From the NCBI GenBank assembly GCA_028289245.1, contig JAQGGT010000006.1:208948-272947 (forward strand): a stretch of DNA of 64,000 nt, read 5' to 3'. Of the stretch, positions 1-8,062 are shown piece by piece. Each line of letters opens with the position of its first letter. Position 1 is the first letter of the stretch. The DNA is from Candidatus Saccharimonadota bacterium. Its GTDB lineage: Bacteria > Patescibacteriota > Saccharimonadia > Saccharimonadales > UBA4665. A program made the translations under genes and the position numbers. A model generated the notes under the pieces. It was given only the letters and a program-made list of their open reading frames with translations, had not been told where the DNA came from and did not search any database.

Positions 1-909
1 CCGGAAATAAGTCCTAAATTTATGCTTGTAGCCGACATGAAGGAATCGACACTCAAAAAAGTTGAGAAACAGATTCAGTTCCCACTTATCGTCAAGCCGG
101 CAGGGCTGGCGGCTAGTAAGCACGTCACCATTTGCTACTACCGTGAAGAATTTGAGACCAGTCTTAAACAACTCATGACCTCCCTAAAACGGCTCTACCT
201 AGAGCGCGAAAGAGACGATAAGCCAAAAGTTCTGGTCGAGGAGTTTATGGACGGCACGATGTACTCAATCGACGCCTACGTCAATGCCCGCGGGTTCGTA
301 TATCACTGTCCACCGGTGTATGTAAAAACTGGCGCCAACATCGGCTTTGATGATTTCTTTGGATACTCGCGCATTCTGCCGGTGCAACTCAAGGAACACA
401 AGGTAGAAGCGGCAAACCAAGCGGTTACAAAAGCCATTCATGCCCTCGGGTTGCGCAATGTCAGCTGCCACGTGGAGCTCATGCGTACCGAAGATGGCTG
501 GAAGATAATCGAAGTTGGGCCACGTGTCGGAGGCTACCGGCCTAAAATGTACGAACTTAGCTATGGCATAAACCACTTATTAAACGACGTCCTTATTCGT
601 ATCCCGCAAAAGCCGGTGATGAAAAAGCGCCCTCGCAATACCGTAGCCGTTATGCAGTACTTTGCCCGCCGAGAAGGCATGCTGGACGCCGTGGACGGCA
701 TTAAAAAGATTCCTAAGCTTGAGTCATTTAAGAGTCTAGACATTAAGATTAAAAAAGGCGAGCTGTGCAAGTTTGCCAAAAACGGTGGTACCAGCGTGTT
801 TGACGTAATGCTGGCCCACAAATCCCGCTCAACCGTCCTCGCCGATATCCGCCGCATGGAAAAGTTCATCGATATCAAGGTCGTAAAAAGCCCAACCAAT
901 GCCAAATAA
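1..909 (+). CDS. ATP-grasp ligase, 5'-truncated by window edge
   Basis: The reading frame is open from base 1, so the true start lies upstream; the first ATG seen is at 22. ATP-grasp features are visible: LIVKPAG (nucleotide-binding lysine strand), VLVEEFMDGTMYSID (adenine-side strand) and IIEVGPRVGGYR (metal/ATP-binding strand). The family joins a carboxylate to an amine or thiol through an acyl phosphate; the substrate cannot be read from sequence. The 3' end overlaps the next ATP-grasp gene by 11 bp, so the two are probably translationally coupled and act on the same pathway. Confidence 0.85.
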   Translation, partial: PEISPKFMLVADMKESTLKKVEKQIQFPLIVKPAGLAASKHVTICYYREEFETSLKQLMTSLKRLYLERERDDKPKVLVEEFMDGTMYSIDAYVNARGFVYHCPPVYVKTGANIGFDDFFGYSRILPVQLKEHKVEAANQAVTKAIHALGLRNVSCHVELMRTEDGWKIIEVGPRVGGYRPKMYELSYGINHLLNDVLIRIPQKPVMKKRPRNTVAVMQYFARREGMLDAVDGIKKIPKLESFKSLDIKIKKGELCKFAKNGGTSVFDVMLAHKSRSTVLADIRRMEKFIDIKVVKSPTNAK

Positions 910-2200
910 TCCTGTACTTGTTGTTACGAATCCGCTGCACTACACCTACTTCCGTACTCGGCAATCGACGGCGGCGATCGGCTCCCGCCACGGCCTCATA
1001 CAGGATTATGGAGCCGAACTAGGATTCGATGCCAACACAACACTGTACGACAGCCCGAATACGATCGAGGCTTTGATTGCGAAGTATCAACAGGCAAACC
1101 CGGACACGCCCGCTGAATTCATGGCCTGGAAGGCCGCCAACGTCACGGCTCACGTCTTGGGAAACGACTACGCTTTGGCACATGATTTGGAGCGCAAAAC
1201 ATACATCCGGTCGCTGCTGCCGGCGGACCTGTTCCCTCGCTTTGTAATCGTGCCGGCCGCTGCCCTAGAAGGCCAAACCTATACTGGCCTTGCAGCCCAA
1301 TTAGAGTCAACTTCACTAGTGCTCCAAATAGACTACTCAACCGGCGGCAAGGGAACGTTCTATATCAGCGACCAGACCGACCTAGATGCAGTGCTGCCGC
1401 GCTTGATTGCCGCCGGCCAAGATATCGTGGCAAGTGCTTTGATTGTCGGTACCTCCCGGGGTATACAGTGTTACGTGACGGAGCAGCAGGCAGTTTGCAT
1501 GGACTGGTGGCATCGTGACCTGGTGGGCTTGCCAGAAATCTGCAACCTCGATAATCCACATGCTACCAAGTACTGCGGCGCAATTTTAGAGGATATACCT
1601 GCCGTATATACCGAGCAAGCCCGGTCCATCGTGCAACGAGTTGGTGCCAGCATGGCGAACGAAGGCTACCGCGGTGTATTTGGCCTGGATATTGTGGTCG
1701 ATGAGGCCAGCCAAAAGATCTATGTCATAGAAGTTAATCCACGCTTTACGGCCGTGAGCCACCTCTACGCAACAGCGATGCACGCCCATGGGTACTCCAC
1801 GGATTTCATGACTGCCCACATCGAGTCGCTGCTTGAGGTCGGTGCATCCAGTGTGGCTGATTTCGCCCCTTCGCGGCCACTAGGCCAGACATACTATTAT
1901 CTAAAACTACAGAACAAGCAGCCGGGCGGCGTCCGATTGGCTGAAGCCTGCCGTCTTGGTGTGTATGACGCGGTCGGCACGTACCGGCGTTTCGGTTTTG
2001 GTATTGACGGGCTGCAAGCGAGCGATGAGGTGGTGGTTATTCCGGAATCAAGCCGTGGGGCTGGACGCCTTTCGGGAGAACGAGTATTTAGTATGATTGG
2101 CAGCGGCGATCCGCTAGAGGCTGACCATTTGCTGCCATCGGCGCGTGCAACCATTCAAATGTTTTATGACAAAATGCTCGTTCCCGACGTCGGCAAGTAA
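899..2200 (+). CDS. ATP-grasp domain protein
   Basis: 433 aa. The N-terminal part (VLVVTNPLHYTYFRT) looks like a pre-ATP-grasp Rossmann domain. The ATP-grasp core has LVLQIDYSTGGKG (phosphate-binding loop) and YVIEVNPRFTAVSH (catalytic E/N metal ligands near residue 280). Carboxylate-amine ligase activity is inferred; the substrate is unknown. It overlaps the preceding ATP-grasp gene by 11 bp in another frame, which suggests a two-enzyme operon, possibly making a small peptide-like or wall-linked product. Confidence 0.85.
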   Translation: MPNNPVLVVTNPLHYTYFRTRQSTAAIGSRHGLIQDYGAELGFDANTTLYDSPNTIEALIAKYQQANPDTPAEFMAWKAANVTAHVLGNDYALAHDLERKTYIRSLLPADLFPRFVIVPAAALEGQTYTGLAAQLESTSLVLQIDYSTGGKGTFYISDQTDLDAVLPRLIAAGQDIVASALIVGTSRGIQCYVTEQQAVCMDWWHRDLVGLPEICNLDNPHATKYCGAILEDIPAVYTEQARSIVQRVGASMANEGYRGVFGLDIVVDEASQKIYVIEVNPRFTAVSHLYATAMHAHGYSTDFMTAHIESLLEVGASSVADFAPSRPLGQTYYYLKLQNKQPGGVRLAEACRLGVYDAVGTYRRFGFGIDGLQASDEVVVIPESSRGAGRLSGERVFSMIGSGDPLEADHLLPSARATIQMFYDKMLVPDVGK

Positions 2201-2230
2201 TTAGTCACCCCTGTTTTATCCCGCTCATGG

Positions 2231-2236
2231 TATAAT
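2231..2236 (+). promoter_or_regulatory. -10 box for leaderless transcript of the 2244 gene
   Basis: TATAAT ends 7 nt before the GTG start at 2244, so transcription would begin at or next to the start codon. No Shine-Dalgarno lies between. No clear -35 was found. Confidence 0.6.
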
Positions 2237-2243
2237 TTGACGA

Positions 2244-2753
2244 GTGACGCCGAACATTATTCTTGCTGCCATCGTATTGGTGCCCGTAGTGGTACTGATG
2301 GCGCTGCGCATTAACGCGGCGCTGGTATTTTTGAGCTTATGTCTTGGCAATGTATTGGTGCAATTCGTCGCCGATGACGCCAACTGGTTCGTCAGCCTGG
2401 TAGGGGCTGCGAAAGCCGGCAGCAGCGTGGCTTCGGGCAACAACCTCATCAAGATTATTCTGCTCCTCCTCCCAACCGTTCTCACGGCGGTATTTATGAT
2501 CCGCACGGTACATGGCAAAGCTCGGCTGGCGCTTAATATTCTGCCGGCAGCCGGCGTCGGCCTGCTCGGCGGCTTGCTGATTGTGCCGCTCCTATCGGCT
2601 GGTTTATCGCACAATATTGTTGGCTCTTCTGTCTGGCACCAGGTGTCGATGGCCCAGGATTTGATCGTCGGCGTCAGCGCTCTGATCTGCCTGTTTGTGC
2701 TCTGGTTACAGCGCCCCAAAGCCGGCCACGACGAGAAGCACCATAAATTGTAG
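2244..2753 (+). CDS. small integral membrane protein
   Basis: 169 aa, mostly hydrophobic, with about four predicted membrane helices (IILAAIVLVPVVVLMAL, AALVFLSLCLGNVLV, IILLLLPTVLTAVFM, VGVSALICLFVLWL) and a basic, His-rich tail (KAGHDEKHHKL). The GTG start at 2244 is chosen because a TATAAT ends 7 nt upstream and there is no ribosome-binding site. I do not recognise the family. Confidence 0.75.
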   Translation: MTPNIILAAIVLVPVVVLMALRINAALVFLSLCLGNVLVQFVADDANWFVSLVGAAKAGSSVASGNNLIKIILLLLPTVLTAVFMIRTVHGKARLALNILPAAGVGLLGGLLIVPLLSAGLSHNIVGSSVWHQVSMAQDLIVGVSALICLFVLWLQRPKAGHDEKHHKL

Positions 2754-2846
2754 CTCTTAGCGCACACCTGTCGATTGACATTTCGGCCAAATTACGGATA
2801 ATGTAAGGAGTTAATTTCCTGCCAGCCGCCGCGCTACACACGTGAC

Positions 2847-2923
2847 GGGTCCATAGCTCAGCTGGTTAGAGCACCTGCCTTTTAAGCAGGGTGTCGTGGG
2901 TTCGAGTCCCACTGGACCCTCCA
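2847..2923 (+). tRNA. tRNA-Lys (TTT)
   Basis: 77 nt including an encoded CCA. The acceptor stem GGGTCCA pairs with TGGACCC; the anticodon loop CTTTTAA sits in a CCTGC/GCAGG stem; the T arm is GTGGG TTCGAGT CCCAC. Anticodon TTT reads Lys. Confidence 0.97.
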
Positions 2924-2942
2924 AATATTTCGCGCAACACTT

Positions 2943-2968
2943 AGACTTCCGTCCGTGGAAGTCTTTTT
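2943..2968 (+). terminator. Rho-independent terminator after tRNA-Lys
   Basis: Perfect 8-bp stem AGACTTCC/GGAAGTCT with a 6-nt loop followed by a T5 run, 20 bp after the tRNA. Confidence 0.85.
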
Positions 2969-2986
2969 GGTTGTTATACTTATTTT

Positions 2987-3526
2987 ATGATCTATCTAAT
3001 TGGTGGTGCGCCGAGAGTTGGGAAAAGTCTAGTGGCGTCCCAGCTCGTTGCAGCCAAGCCAATGCCTTCATTCTCATTGGATTTTTTATACAACCTCAGT
3101 CAAATAACGAGTATTGAAGCGTTTAGCGGCGCATCAATTCTAGAAAAGGGTAGGCTGTTTTACCCGACGCTTAAAGAATTGCTTGTGGATGTAAGCCGTC
3201 GCAGTGAAAACTGTATTATTGACGGTGAAGTTATATTGCCAGAATTTATCTCCGAATTATCTGAGCGGTATGATATCAAGTGCTGTTTTCTAGGGCTTTC
3301 TGAAACTAGCTTAGAAAAAATTCTAGAACATGGTGGTTATTTTAATTGGCCAAAATGGAAAATGGAAAATGGTTTTGAAGATGAGGTTGAAGATTTAGCA
3401 GAGCAAACTGTCGGTCGAAGCTTAATTATTCAGGAACAAGCCAAGAAATATGGACTACCCTACTATGATTTGGCGGCTGATTATAATCATACAAGTAAAG
3501 CTGCTTTGCAAAGCTTGCTTTCGTAA
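2987..3526 (+). CDS. P-loop kinase-like protein
   Basis: 179 aa. The N-terminus IYLIGGAPRVGKS (residues 2-14) is a Walker A loop of the nucleotide/small-molecule kinase type, followed by a Ser-Leu-Asp-Phe strand and a possible base-binding insert. The phosphate acceptor is unknown. The gene is clearly more AT-rich than its neighbours, as is the PP2C gene after it. A TATACT at 2975-2980 ends 6 nt before the ATG, suggesting a leaderless mRNA. It lies directly downstream of a tRNA and terminator, a usual place for acquired DNA. Confidence 0.75.
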   Translation: MIYLIGGAPRVGKSLVASQLVAAKPMPSFSLDFLYNLSQITSIEAFSGASILEKGRLFYPTLKELLVDVSRRSENCIIDGEVILPEFISELSERYDIKCCFLGLSETSLEKILEHGGYFNWPKWKMENGFEDEVEDLAEQTVGRSLIIQEQAKKYGLPYYDLAADYNHTSKAALQSLLS

Positions 3527-3625
3527 GTTCAGTTGCAATTAAGTAGCACAAGGCCCTCCAAACGCAAGCGTATAAATAGTTGTAGACTTGAATTACAGGT
3601 AAGTATATATTATAATATATAAATA

Positions 3626-4618
3626 ATGTCGATTTCTCTGTCCACCGCTAATAAAGCTGAGCTTGCATATGATTCTGAATCAGATGTAGATCAGGAGCTA
3701 TACCGAGAGGCTCGTATTCGTACACTTGGTGATTTTGCAACTGATTGGTCTGTGTTGGCGGGAACTGTAGCTGGATCACCAGACCGTTTAAACGAAGACG
3801 CTTTTGCCGCAAACCTTAGTAGTGATCGCCTACAGGTGGCTGTTTTTGATGGCACGACCAGTTTAGTACAGGTCCCAGGTTTAGGCAAAATGAGTGGTGC
3901 ACGATTTGCCTCGCACTATCTTAAAGATCTTTTTAGTGATTTAGTAGGCGTAACCAAACCCTCAACGATAGTAACCGACTTGAATAAAGCTTTGCTTGAA
4001 AAAAGTTTGACCATTAAAGGAGTAGATGCCGGCGATACTAATACTTTACCGGCTTCAACTGGCACGGTTGTTAGCATAGACCCGAGTGATAACAGTTTGT
4101 CGTTTGCACACATTGGTGACTCATTTGCGGTGGTGTATCGAGAAAGCGGGGTATCGGAGCTACTCACCAATAATACTAACCTCCCATTTGATGCAAGGCT
4201 CTACGATTTAATCAATGAGATTGCTGCTAGTGAGAGGATAACTCACCGTGAAGCTCAGGCAGATCCAAGAGTAAAAGAGCTAGCCTACAACTTGTTTATA
4301 GAAAAGAACAACCACCCCAATGGGCACGGTAGCGGGGTAATAAATGGAGACCCTAATATGGGGATCTATATTCAATCAGGCCAGATGTCTCTTGATGGCG
4401 TGCGAGCGATTTTGCTCGGCACAGATGGATTAGTTCCCCAGGGTTGGTCAGTGAAAAACAGCGAAGATCGCCGAGCAATGCTTGATGCAGTAGAAAGTGG
4501 AGGTGTCAAACAGGTAATTGCTACCAAACGTTTGAGCGAAAACCAAGATCCTGACTGGCAACATACACGCTGGAAACATTCGGATGATGCCACATGTATA
4601 GTATTGACTACTGACTAA
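3626..4618 (+). CDS. PP2C-family serine/threonine phosphatase
   Basis: 330 aa. PP2C metal-binding motifs appear in order: RLNEDAF (about 55-60), VAVFDGTT (about 72-78), FAHIGDSFAVV, LLGTDGL and HSDDATCIV near the C-terminus. These supply the aspartates that bind two Mn/Mg ions for phosphoprotein dephosphorylation. No membrane or sensor domain is visible, so it is probably cytosolic. A TATAAT at 3611-3616 leaves only about 9 nt before the ATG. Like the preceding P-loop gene it is AT-rich. No Hanks-type kinase is present in the window. Confidence 0.88.
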   Translation: MSISLSTANKAELAYDSESDVDQELYREARIRTLGDFATDWSVLAGTVAGSPDRLNEDAFAANLSSDRLQVAVFDGTTSLVQVPGLGKMSGARFASHYLKDLFSDLVGVTKPSTIVTDLNKALLEKSLTIKGVDAGDTNTLPASTGTVVSIDPSDNSLSFAHIGDSFAVVYRESGVSELLTNNTNLPFDARLYDLINEIAASERITHREAQADPRVKELAYNLFIEKNNHPNGHGSGVINGDPNMGIYIQSGQMSLDGVRAILLGTDGLVPQGWSVKNSEDRRAMLDAVESGGVKQVIATKRLSENQDPDWQHTRWKHSDDATCIVLTTD

Positions 4619-4810
4619 GTATTCTCTTATTTTGGAGGTGCAGTAACGTAACGCTGGCCGCTACCAAAGAACGTTATCTATAGACTAATTTACAACGATA
4701 ACACCTTAGACGTTTCTGGGCTTAAAACGTAACAGGGGTGAATGTTGACTTATTTACATTTTTGTTTTGCAACTATTGGGTTACACTCCTCGAGCTAACA
4801 AGGAGTACCA

Positions 4811-5389
4811 ATGCACGAACAAATTATTACAATCGCCGTCGAAGGTATCGATGGTTCGGGTAAAACCAGTGTGGTTGAGGCGCTTGCCGAGCAGCTCGAG
4901 GCCGAAGGCCTGCATGTCGCCACCTATGCACCGTATCGTATTACGAACGAGCGCCTAGGCAGTGATGTCTACAAATTGTGGCAATCGCCAGACACGGCTA
5001 GCCAAGCCATCACTGAAGTACAGCAGACCTTTGCCGAATGCGAAACCCTGGCCGCAGAAGAGGGCGCCGACGTCATTATTTATGACCGCCACTGGATGAC
5101 GGCCTTAACCGAAATCCGCGATCAGCCCGAGCTCGTAGAGCAGTGGGGTGACTGCTATGTGCCGGCTGCGCTGCTGCTGGCCAAGCCGGAAGTCGCTACC
5201 GCCCGCCAACAAGGCGACAAGGCTGAAGATTGGGCCCAGCTCGAATCGCAACGCCACTATGACGCGGCATATCGCCAGCTCGTTGCTGAACACTTCCGCG
5301 ATATGCTGGGCATTTACCGCAGTGACGTCGACGTCTCGCCGGAAGCCATTGCCCGCAATATTAATTGGGACTTAAGAATTAGGAGATAA
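4811..5389 (+). CDS. thymidylate kinase-like P-loop kinase
   Basis: 192 aa. The Walker A is EGIDGSGKTS at residues 11-20, matching dTMP kinases, followed by a DRHW motif (IIYDRHWMTAL) where dTMP kinases have DRY/DRW. The LID region is short (QQGDKAEDWAQLESQRHYD). It probably phosphorylates dTMP or another (deoxy)nucleoside monophosphate. Shine-Dalgarno AAGGAG precedes the ATG. It is first gene of a tight operon with a PurC-like enzyme, a small ORF and an ITPase; the next gene starts 1 nt after its stop. Confidence 0.8.
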   Translation: MHEQIITIAVEGIDGSGKTSVVEALAEQLEAEGLHVATYAPYRITNERLGSDVYKLWQSPDTASQAITEVQQTFAECETLAAEEGADVIIYDRHWMTALTEIRDQPELVEQWGDCYVPAALLLAKPEVATARQQGDKAEDWAQLESQRHYDAAYRQLVAEHFRDMLGIYRSDVDVSPEAIARNINWDLRIRR

Positions 5390-5390
5390 C

Positions 5391-6272
5391 ATGGACATCG
5401 AAACTTTAACATTCGAAGAATTTAAAGACCTACCACTCGTCACCGAGGGTGAAAGTAAAGAGGTTCGCTACGCGGGCGACGGCGAAGTTATTATTCGTCT
5501 CAAGCCGACCATCTACAGCTACACGCACAACCGTACCGGCGAAATCGAAGGCAGCGACACGCTTCGCCTGCAAGCCATCCAAGGTTTATTGGTACCACTG
5601 CGCGAAGCTGGCGTCGCCCACAGCTACCGCGCCGTGAACGATCGATGGATTTCCTCGGGTCTGATTTTACAGCCAGCCACCGTCGAAGACCCATCACCGT
5701 TTCGCCCAGCAGATGTAAGCCCCGAAGCCCAAGCTGCTTTGCCGGTCGCGCCGCCGATTGAAGTCGTTGCCAAACGCGTCCACTCCGGCACGCCCAAGCA
5801 CCGTTACTACCGCTTTGGGAGCTACACGGTCCGCGCATCACACCCCGAATTTGCCGGCCAAAAGCTTGGCGTGGACCAAGACTACCCAGAGCCGATTGTC
5901 CGTTTCGACTGGCGTAACCCAATGCATTCCGCCGAAGGCGAACGCCTAGCCGACGAAGTTCTGCCCGAGCCGATGGCCGACTGGTTCATCGACACCATCA
6001 AAGCCCGCGAAACTGCCCACACCGCCTTCGATGCGCTTACTAAATTCCTCGGCGAAAAAGGCTTGGAACTATGGGATATCTGCTTCTTTGTCACCGAAGA
6101 CGGCACAAAGCTGTTCGGCGAAGTCAGCCCGGACTGCATGCGCGTCCGTGCCAAGGATGGCACCTCACTCGACAAGGACATCTGGCGCAGCGGTGGTTCA
6201 TCGGACCTGCTGCTGGCTAAGTGGCAAGCTTTTGCCGACCTCGTCGTGGACAAGGAGCCAGCGTATGTCTGA
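5391..6272 (+). CDS. purC: SAICAR synthetase-like protein (PurC family)
   Basis: 293 aa. The N-terminal nucleotide-binding region (EVRYAGDGEVIIRLKPT) and the C-terminal EVSPDCMRVRAKDG-TSLDKDIWR block match the family signature in which an E-[IV]-S-P-D segment and a following K-D bind ATP/metal. PurC couples CAIR and aspartate in purine synthesis. The rest of the purine pathway is not in the window, and its neighbours are nucleotide kinase and ITPase genes, so the substrate may differ. SD AGGAG precedes the ATG. Translational overlap with the next ORF supports an operon. Confidence 0.7.
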   Translation: MDIETLTFEEFKDLPLVTEGESKEVRYAGDGEVIIRLKPTIYSYTHNRTGEIEGSDTLRLQAIQGLLVPLREAGVAHSYRAVNDRWISSGLILQPATVEDPSPFRPADVSPEAQAALPVAPPIEVVAKRVHSGTPKHRYYRFGSYTVRASHPEFAGQKLGVDQDYPEPIVRFDWRNPMHSAEGERLADEVLPEPMADWFIDTIKARETAHTAFDALTKFLGEKGLELWDICFFVTEDGTKLFGEVSPDCMRVRAKDGTSLDKDIWRSGGSSDLLLAKWQAFADLVVDKEPAYV

Positions 6273-6606
6273 GATACTGCTTAAAGCTCAGACCGCCGAA
6301 GTCGCTAAATACTTCGACCACATGCTTGCAAATGGTGCTATGGCCACTGCGCAAACCACACACCTGATCCCGCTCTTTGAGGAAGGGCGGGCCATCAGTA
6401 TCACCGAACGCGAGTACGTAGGCTCTGGCAGTTTTGCGCTGCTAGTGTACAACGACACGCAGCCTGCGACCCTCGTGAAGGCATGTGTCGGCGGCCAATG
6501 GTGGAATGGTGATCTCGAGTCCGTCGAGTTTACGCACCGCGGCGATCCTATGGTTTTAGCCATGCTATGCGATATGATTAAGGAAAGTTTAGATCATTAT
6601 GAATAA
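6265..6606 (+). CDS. conserved-context small protein in nucleotide operon
   Basis: 113 aa starting at ATG 6265, which overlaps the purC-like gene by 8 bp; a GGAG lies just upstream. Sequence begins MSEILLKAQTAEVAKYFDHM. It is acidic with no signal peptide or membrane segment. I do not recognise the family. Its position between PurC-like and ITPase genes, with overlaps on both sides, suggests a role in the same nucleotide pathway. Confidence 0.65.
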   Translation: MSEILLKAQTAEVAKYFDHMLANGAMATAQTTHLIPLFEEGRAISITEREYVGSGSFALLVYNDTQPATLVKACVGGQWWNGDLESVEFTHRGDPMVLAMLCDMIKESLDHYE

Positions 6607-7147
6607 CACCATATATTTCGTAACCGGTAATGACCACAAGTTCCGCGAGGCTCAAGCGCTGGTGCCGAATTTGGAGCGCATCGAGATTGATTTGCCGGAA
6701 GAGCAGTCGCTCGACCCGCAATTGGTGATCGCCAAAAAGCTGGAAGTTGCCCGTGGCTTGCGCGAAGGCCCACTGATCGTCGAGGATACTTCATTATATC
6801 TGAACGGTCTCAATGGTTTCCCCGGCCCACTCATTAAGTGGATGCTACATGCGGTCGGCAACCAAGGTATCTACGATTTGTGCCAAAAGCTTGGCCAGCG
6901 CCAAGCCGTGGCTCGCACAGTTATTGGTTACTATGATGGTACCGAAGTCCACTTCTTCGAGGGCGAAATTGAAGGCCAGATTGTGGCACCAAATGGCAAT
7001 GAGGGCTTCGGCTGGGATGAGATTTTCCAGCCTGACGGCCTCAATGAATCGTTTGCCGAAATGGGCGACAATTTCAAGCCGGAGTTCAGTATGCGTACCC
7101 GCGCCTTTCGAGCTCTCAAGGACTATCTTACCGGCGACGGTAAATAA
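6599..7147 (+). CDS. rdgB: non-canonical purine NTP pyrophosphatase (Ham1/RdgB family)
   Basis: 182 aa. Family motifs: FVTGNDHKFREAQ at the N-terminus (TGN-K substrate loop), VEDTSLYLNGLNGFPGPLIKW (E-D catalytic region) and GFGWDEIFQPDG. Hydrolyses ITP, XTP and their deoxy forms to monophosphates, keeping deaminated purines out of nucleic acids. It overlaps the upstream small ORF by 8 bp. A second Ham1-family gene lies at 43103-43651; the two are divergent paralogues, which suggests specialised substrates. Confidence 0.9.
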   Translation: MNNTIYFVTGNDHKFREAQALVPNLERIEIDLPEEQSLDPQLVIAKKLEVARGLREGPLIVEDTSLYLNGLNGFPGPLIKWMLHAVGNQGIYDLCQKLGQRQAVARTVIGYYDGTEVHFFEGEIEGQIVAPNGNEGFGWDEIFQPDGLNESFAEMGDNFKPEFSMRTRAFRALKDYLTGDGK

Positions 7148-7188
7148 ATTCACTCGCAAATCTGCCGGTGTGGAGTACGATGGTGCAT

Positions 7189-7485
7189 ATGAGTGAGCGA
7201 GAACCAAATTTTGCAGAATCAGAAAAGCCAGGCCAAATTCGAGCCCCTTTTAGCAGTGAACAAGTTGCGGCGCTGAATATCTATCAAACTGACGGCATCT
7301 TTCATCCGTTTACTTGCGGTAACGACGTATTGCATGACGCCCAAGCTGCAGACGGGCAGGAGCAGGAATGGCTGCTCGTGGCCACGCCAGAAGGCTGGAC
7401 ATGCTCCAGTGAAGCCTGTGACTATACCCAAGAGTGGGCCTGGGATTTTATGGCTGATCCCATGATGCTTGACCGCGATACGTAG
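7189..7485 (+). CDS. small putative zinc-binding protein
   Basis: About 98 aa. Contains HPFTCGND and, later, WTCSSEACDYTQEW: Cys and His spacing typical of a small zinc-binding fold. No membrane segment. Two starts are possible: ATG 7180, preceded by GGAG, or ATG 7189, which has a TACGAT ending 7 nt upstream and fits the leaderless pattern seen in many genes here. I chose 7189. Function unknown. Confidence 0.6.
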   Translation: MSEREPNFAESEKPGQIRAPFSSEQVAALNIYQTDGIFHPFTCGNDVLHDAQAADGQEQEWLLVATPEGWTCSSEACDYTQEWAWDFMADPMMLDRDT

Positions 7486-7980
7486 TTATTCGGCGTCGAT
7501 GGCCGGTTTCTCATGCGAGCGCAGCAATGGGATAAGCGCGTACGCCAGGGCGAAGGCTAGGGCGGCGCCGGCAAAGCCGCCAACCACGTCGACGCCATGG
7601 TGCACATGCGCCGCTACCCGCGCAGTGCCGATTAGGAGGGCAGCTAATAGTAGCACCGCTCCTAATTTTCTTGAAAAGGCTAAAACCACGAAGGCTAAAA
7701 AAGCACTGAGCAGGGTATGGTCGGACGGGAAACCATTATCGTGGGCCGATGTGAGCAGTGGAACGGCGTGGTCCGACACAAAAGGGCGTGGGTCGGAGTA
7801 GAAATGGCTGCCGAGTTTGGAGCTAAGCAGCGCGAAGATGCCGCCGACAATCAACAGCAGTAAAAGCTCGGTGCGCTTACTGGCTTTGAGGCTAATGAGC
7901 AGGTAGGCTACCACTAAAATTGGTAGGACGACTAAATACTTGGCGCCGAAAATGATGAATGGGTGCATAGCCTCTAGCAT
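7486..7980 (-). CDS. PAP2-family membrane phosphatase
   Basis: 164 aa with about five membrane helices. All three PAP2 motifs are present: KLGSHFYSDPRP, then FPSDHT (PSGH-type), then ARVAAHVHHGVDV (SR-x5-H-x3-D type). It likely dephosphorylates undecaprenyl pyrophosphate or phosphatidic-acid-like lipids at the outer face of the membrane. It is transcribed divergently from comEC. A second in-frame Met (MHPFII) is an alternative start. Confidence 0.88.
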   Translation of the reverse strand: MLEAMHPFIIFGAKYLVVLPILVVAYLLISLKASKRTELLLLLIVGGIFALLSSKLGSHFYSDPRPFVSDHAVPLLTSAHDNGFPSDHTLLSAFLAFVVLAFSRKLGAVLLLAALLIGTARVAAHVHHGVDVVGGFAGAALAFALAYALIPLLRSHEKPAIDAE

Positions 7981-8062
7981 AGCATTATGACGATTAACTT
8001 ATTATTAAATTTCCCGATTTCGATTGGCCGGTTCCGGCGCTGCTTGTTAGGCTCAGACGTGT

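Noticed and set aside
2225-2767. 180-aa minus-strand frame
   Set aside because: Mirror of the leaderless 2244 gene, which has a promoter at the right distance and a membrane-protein pattern.
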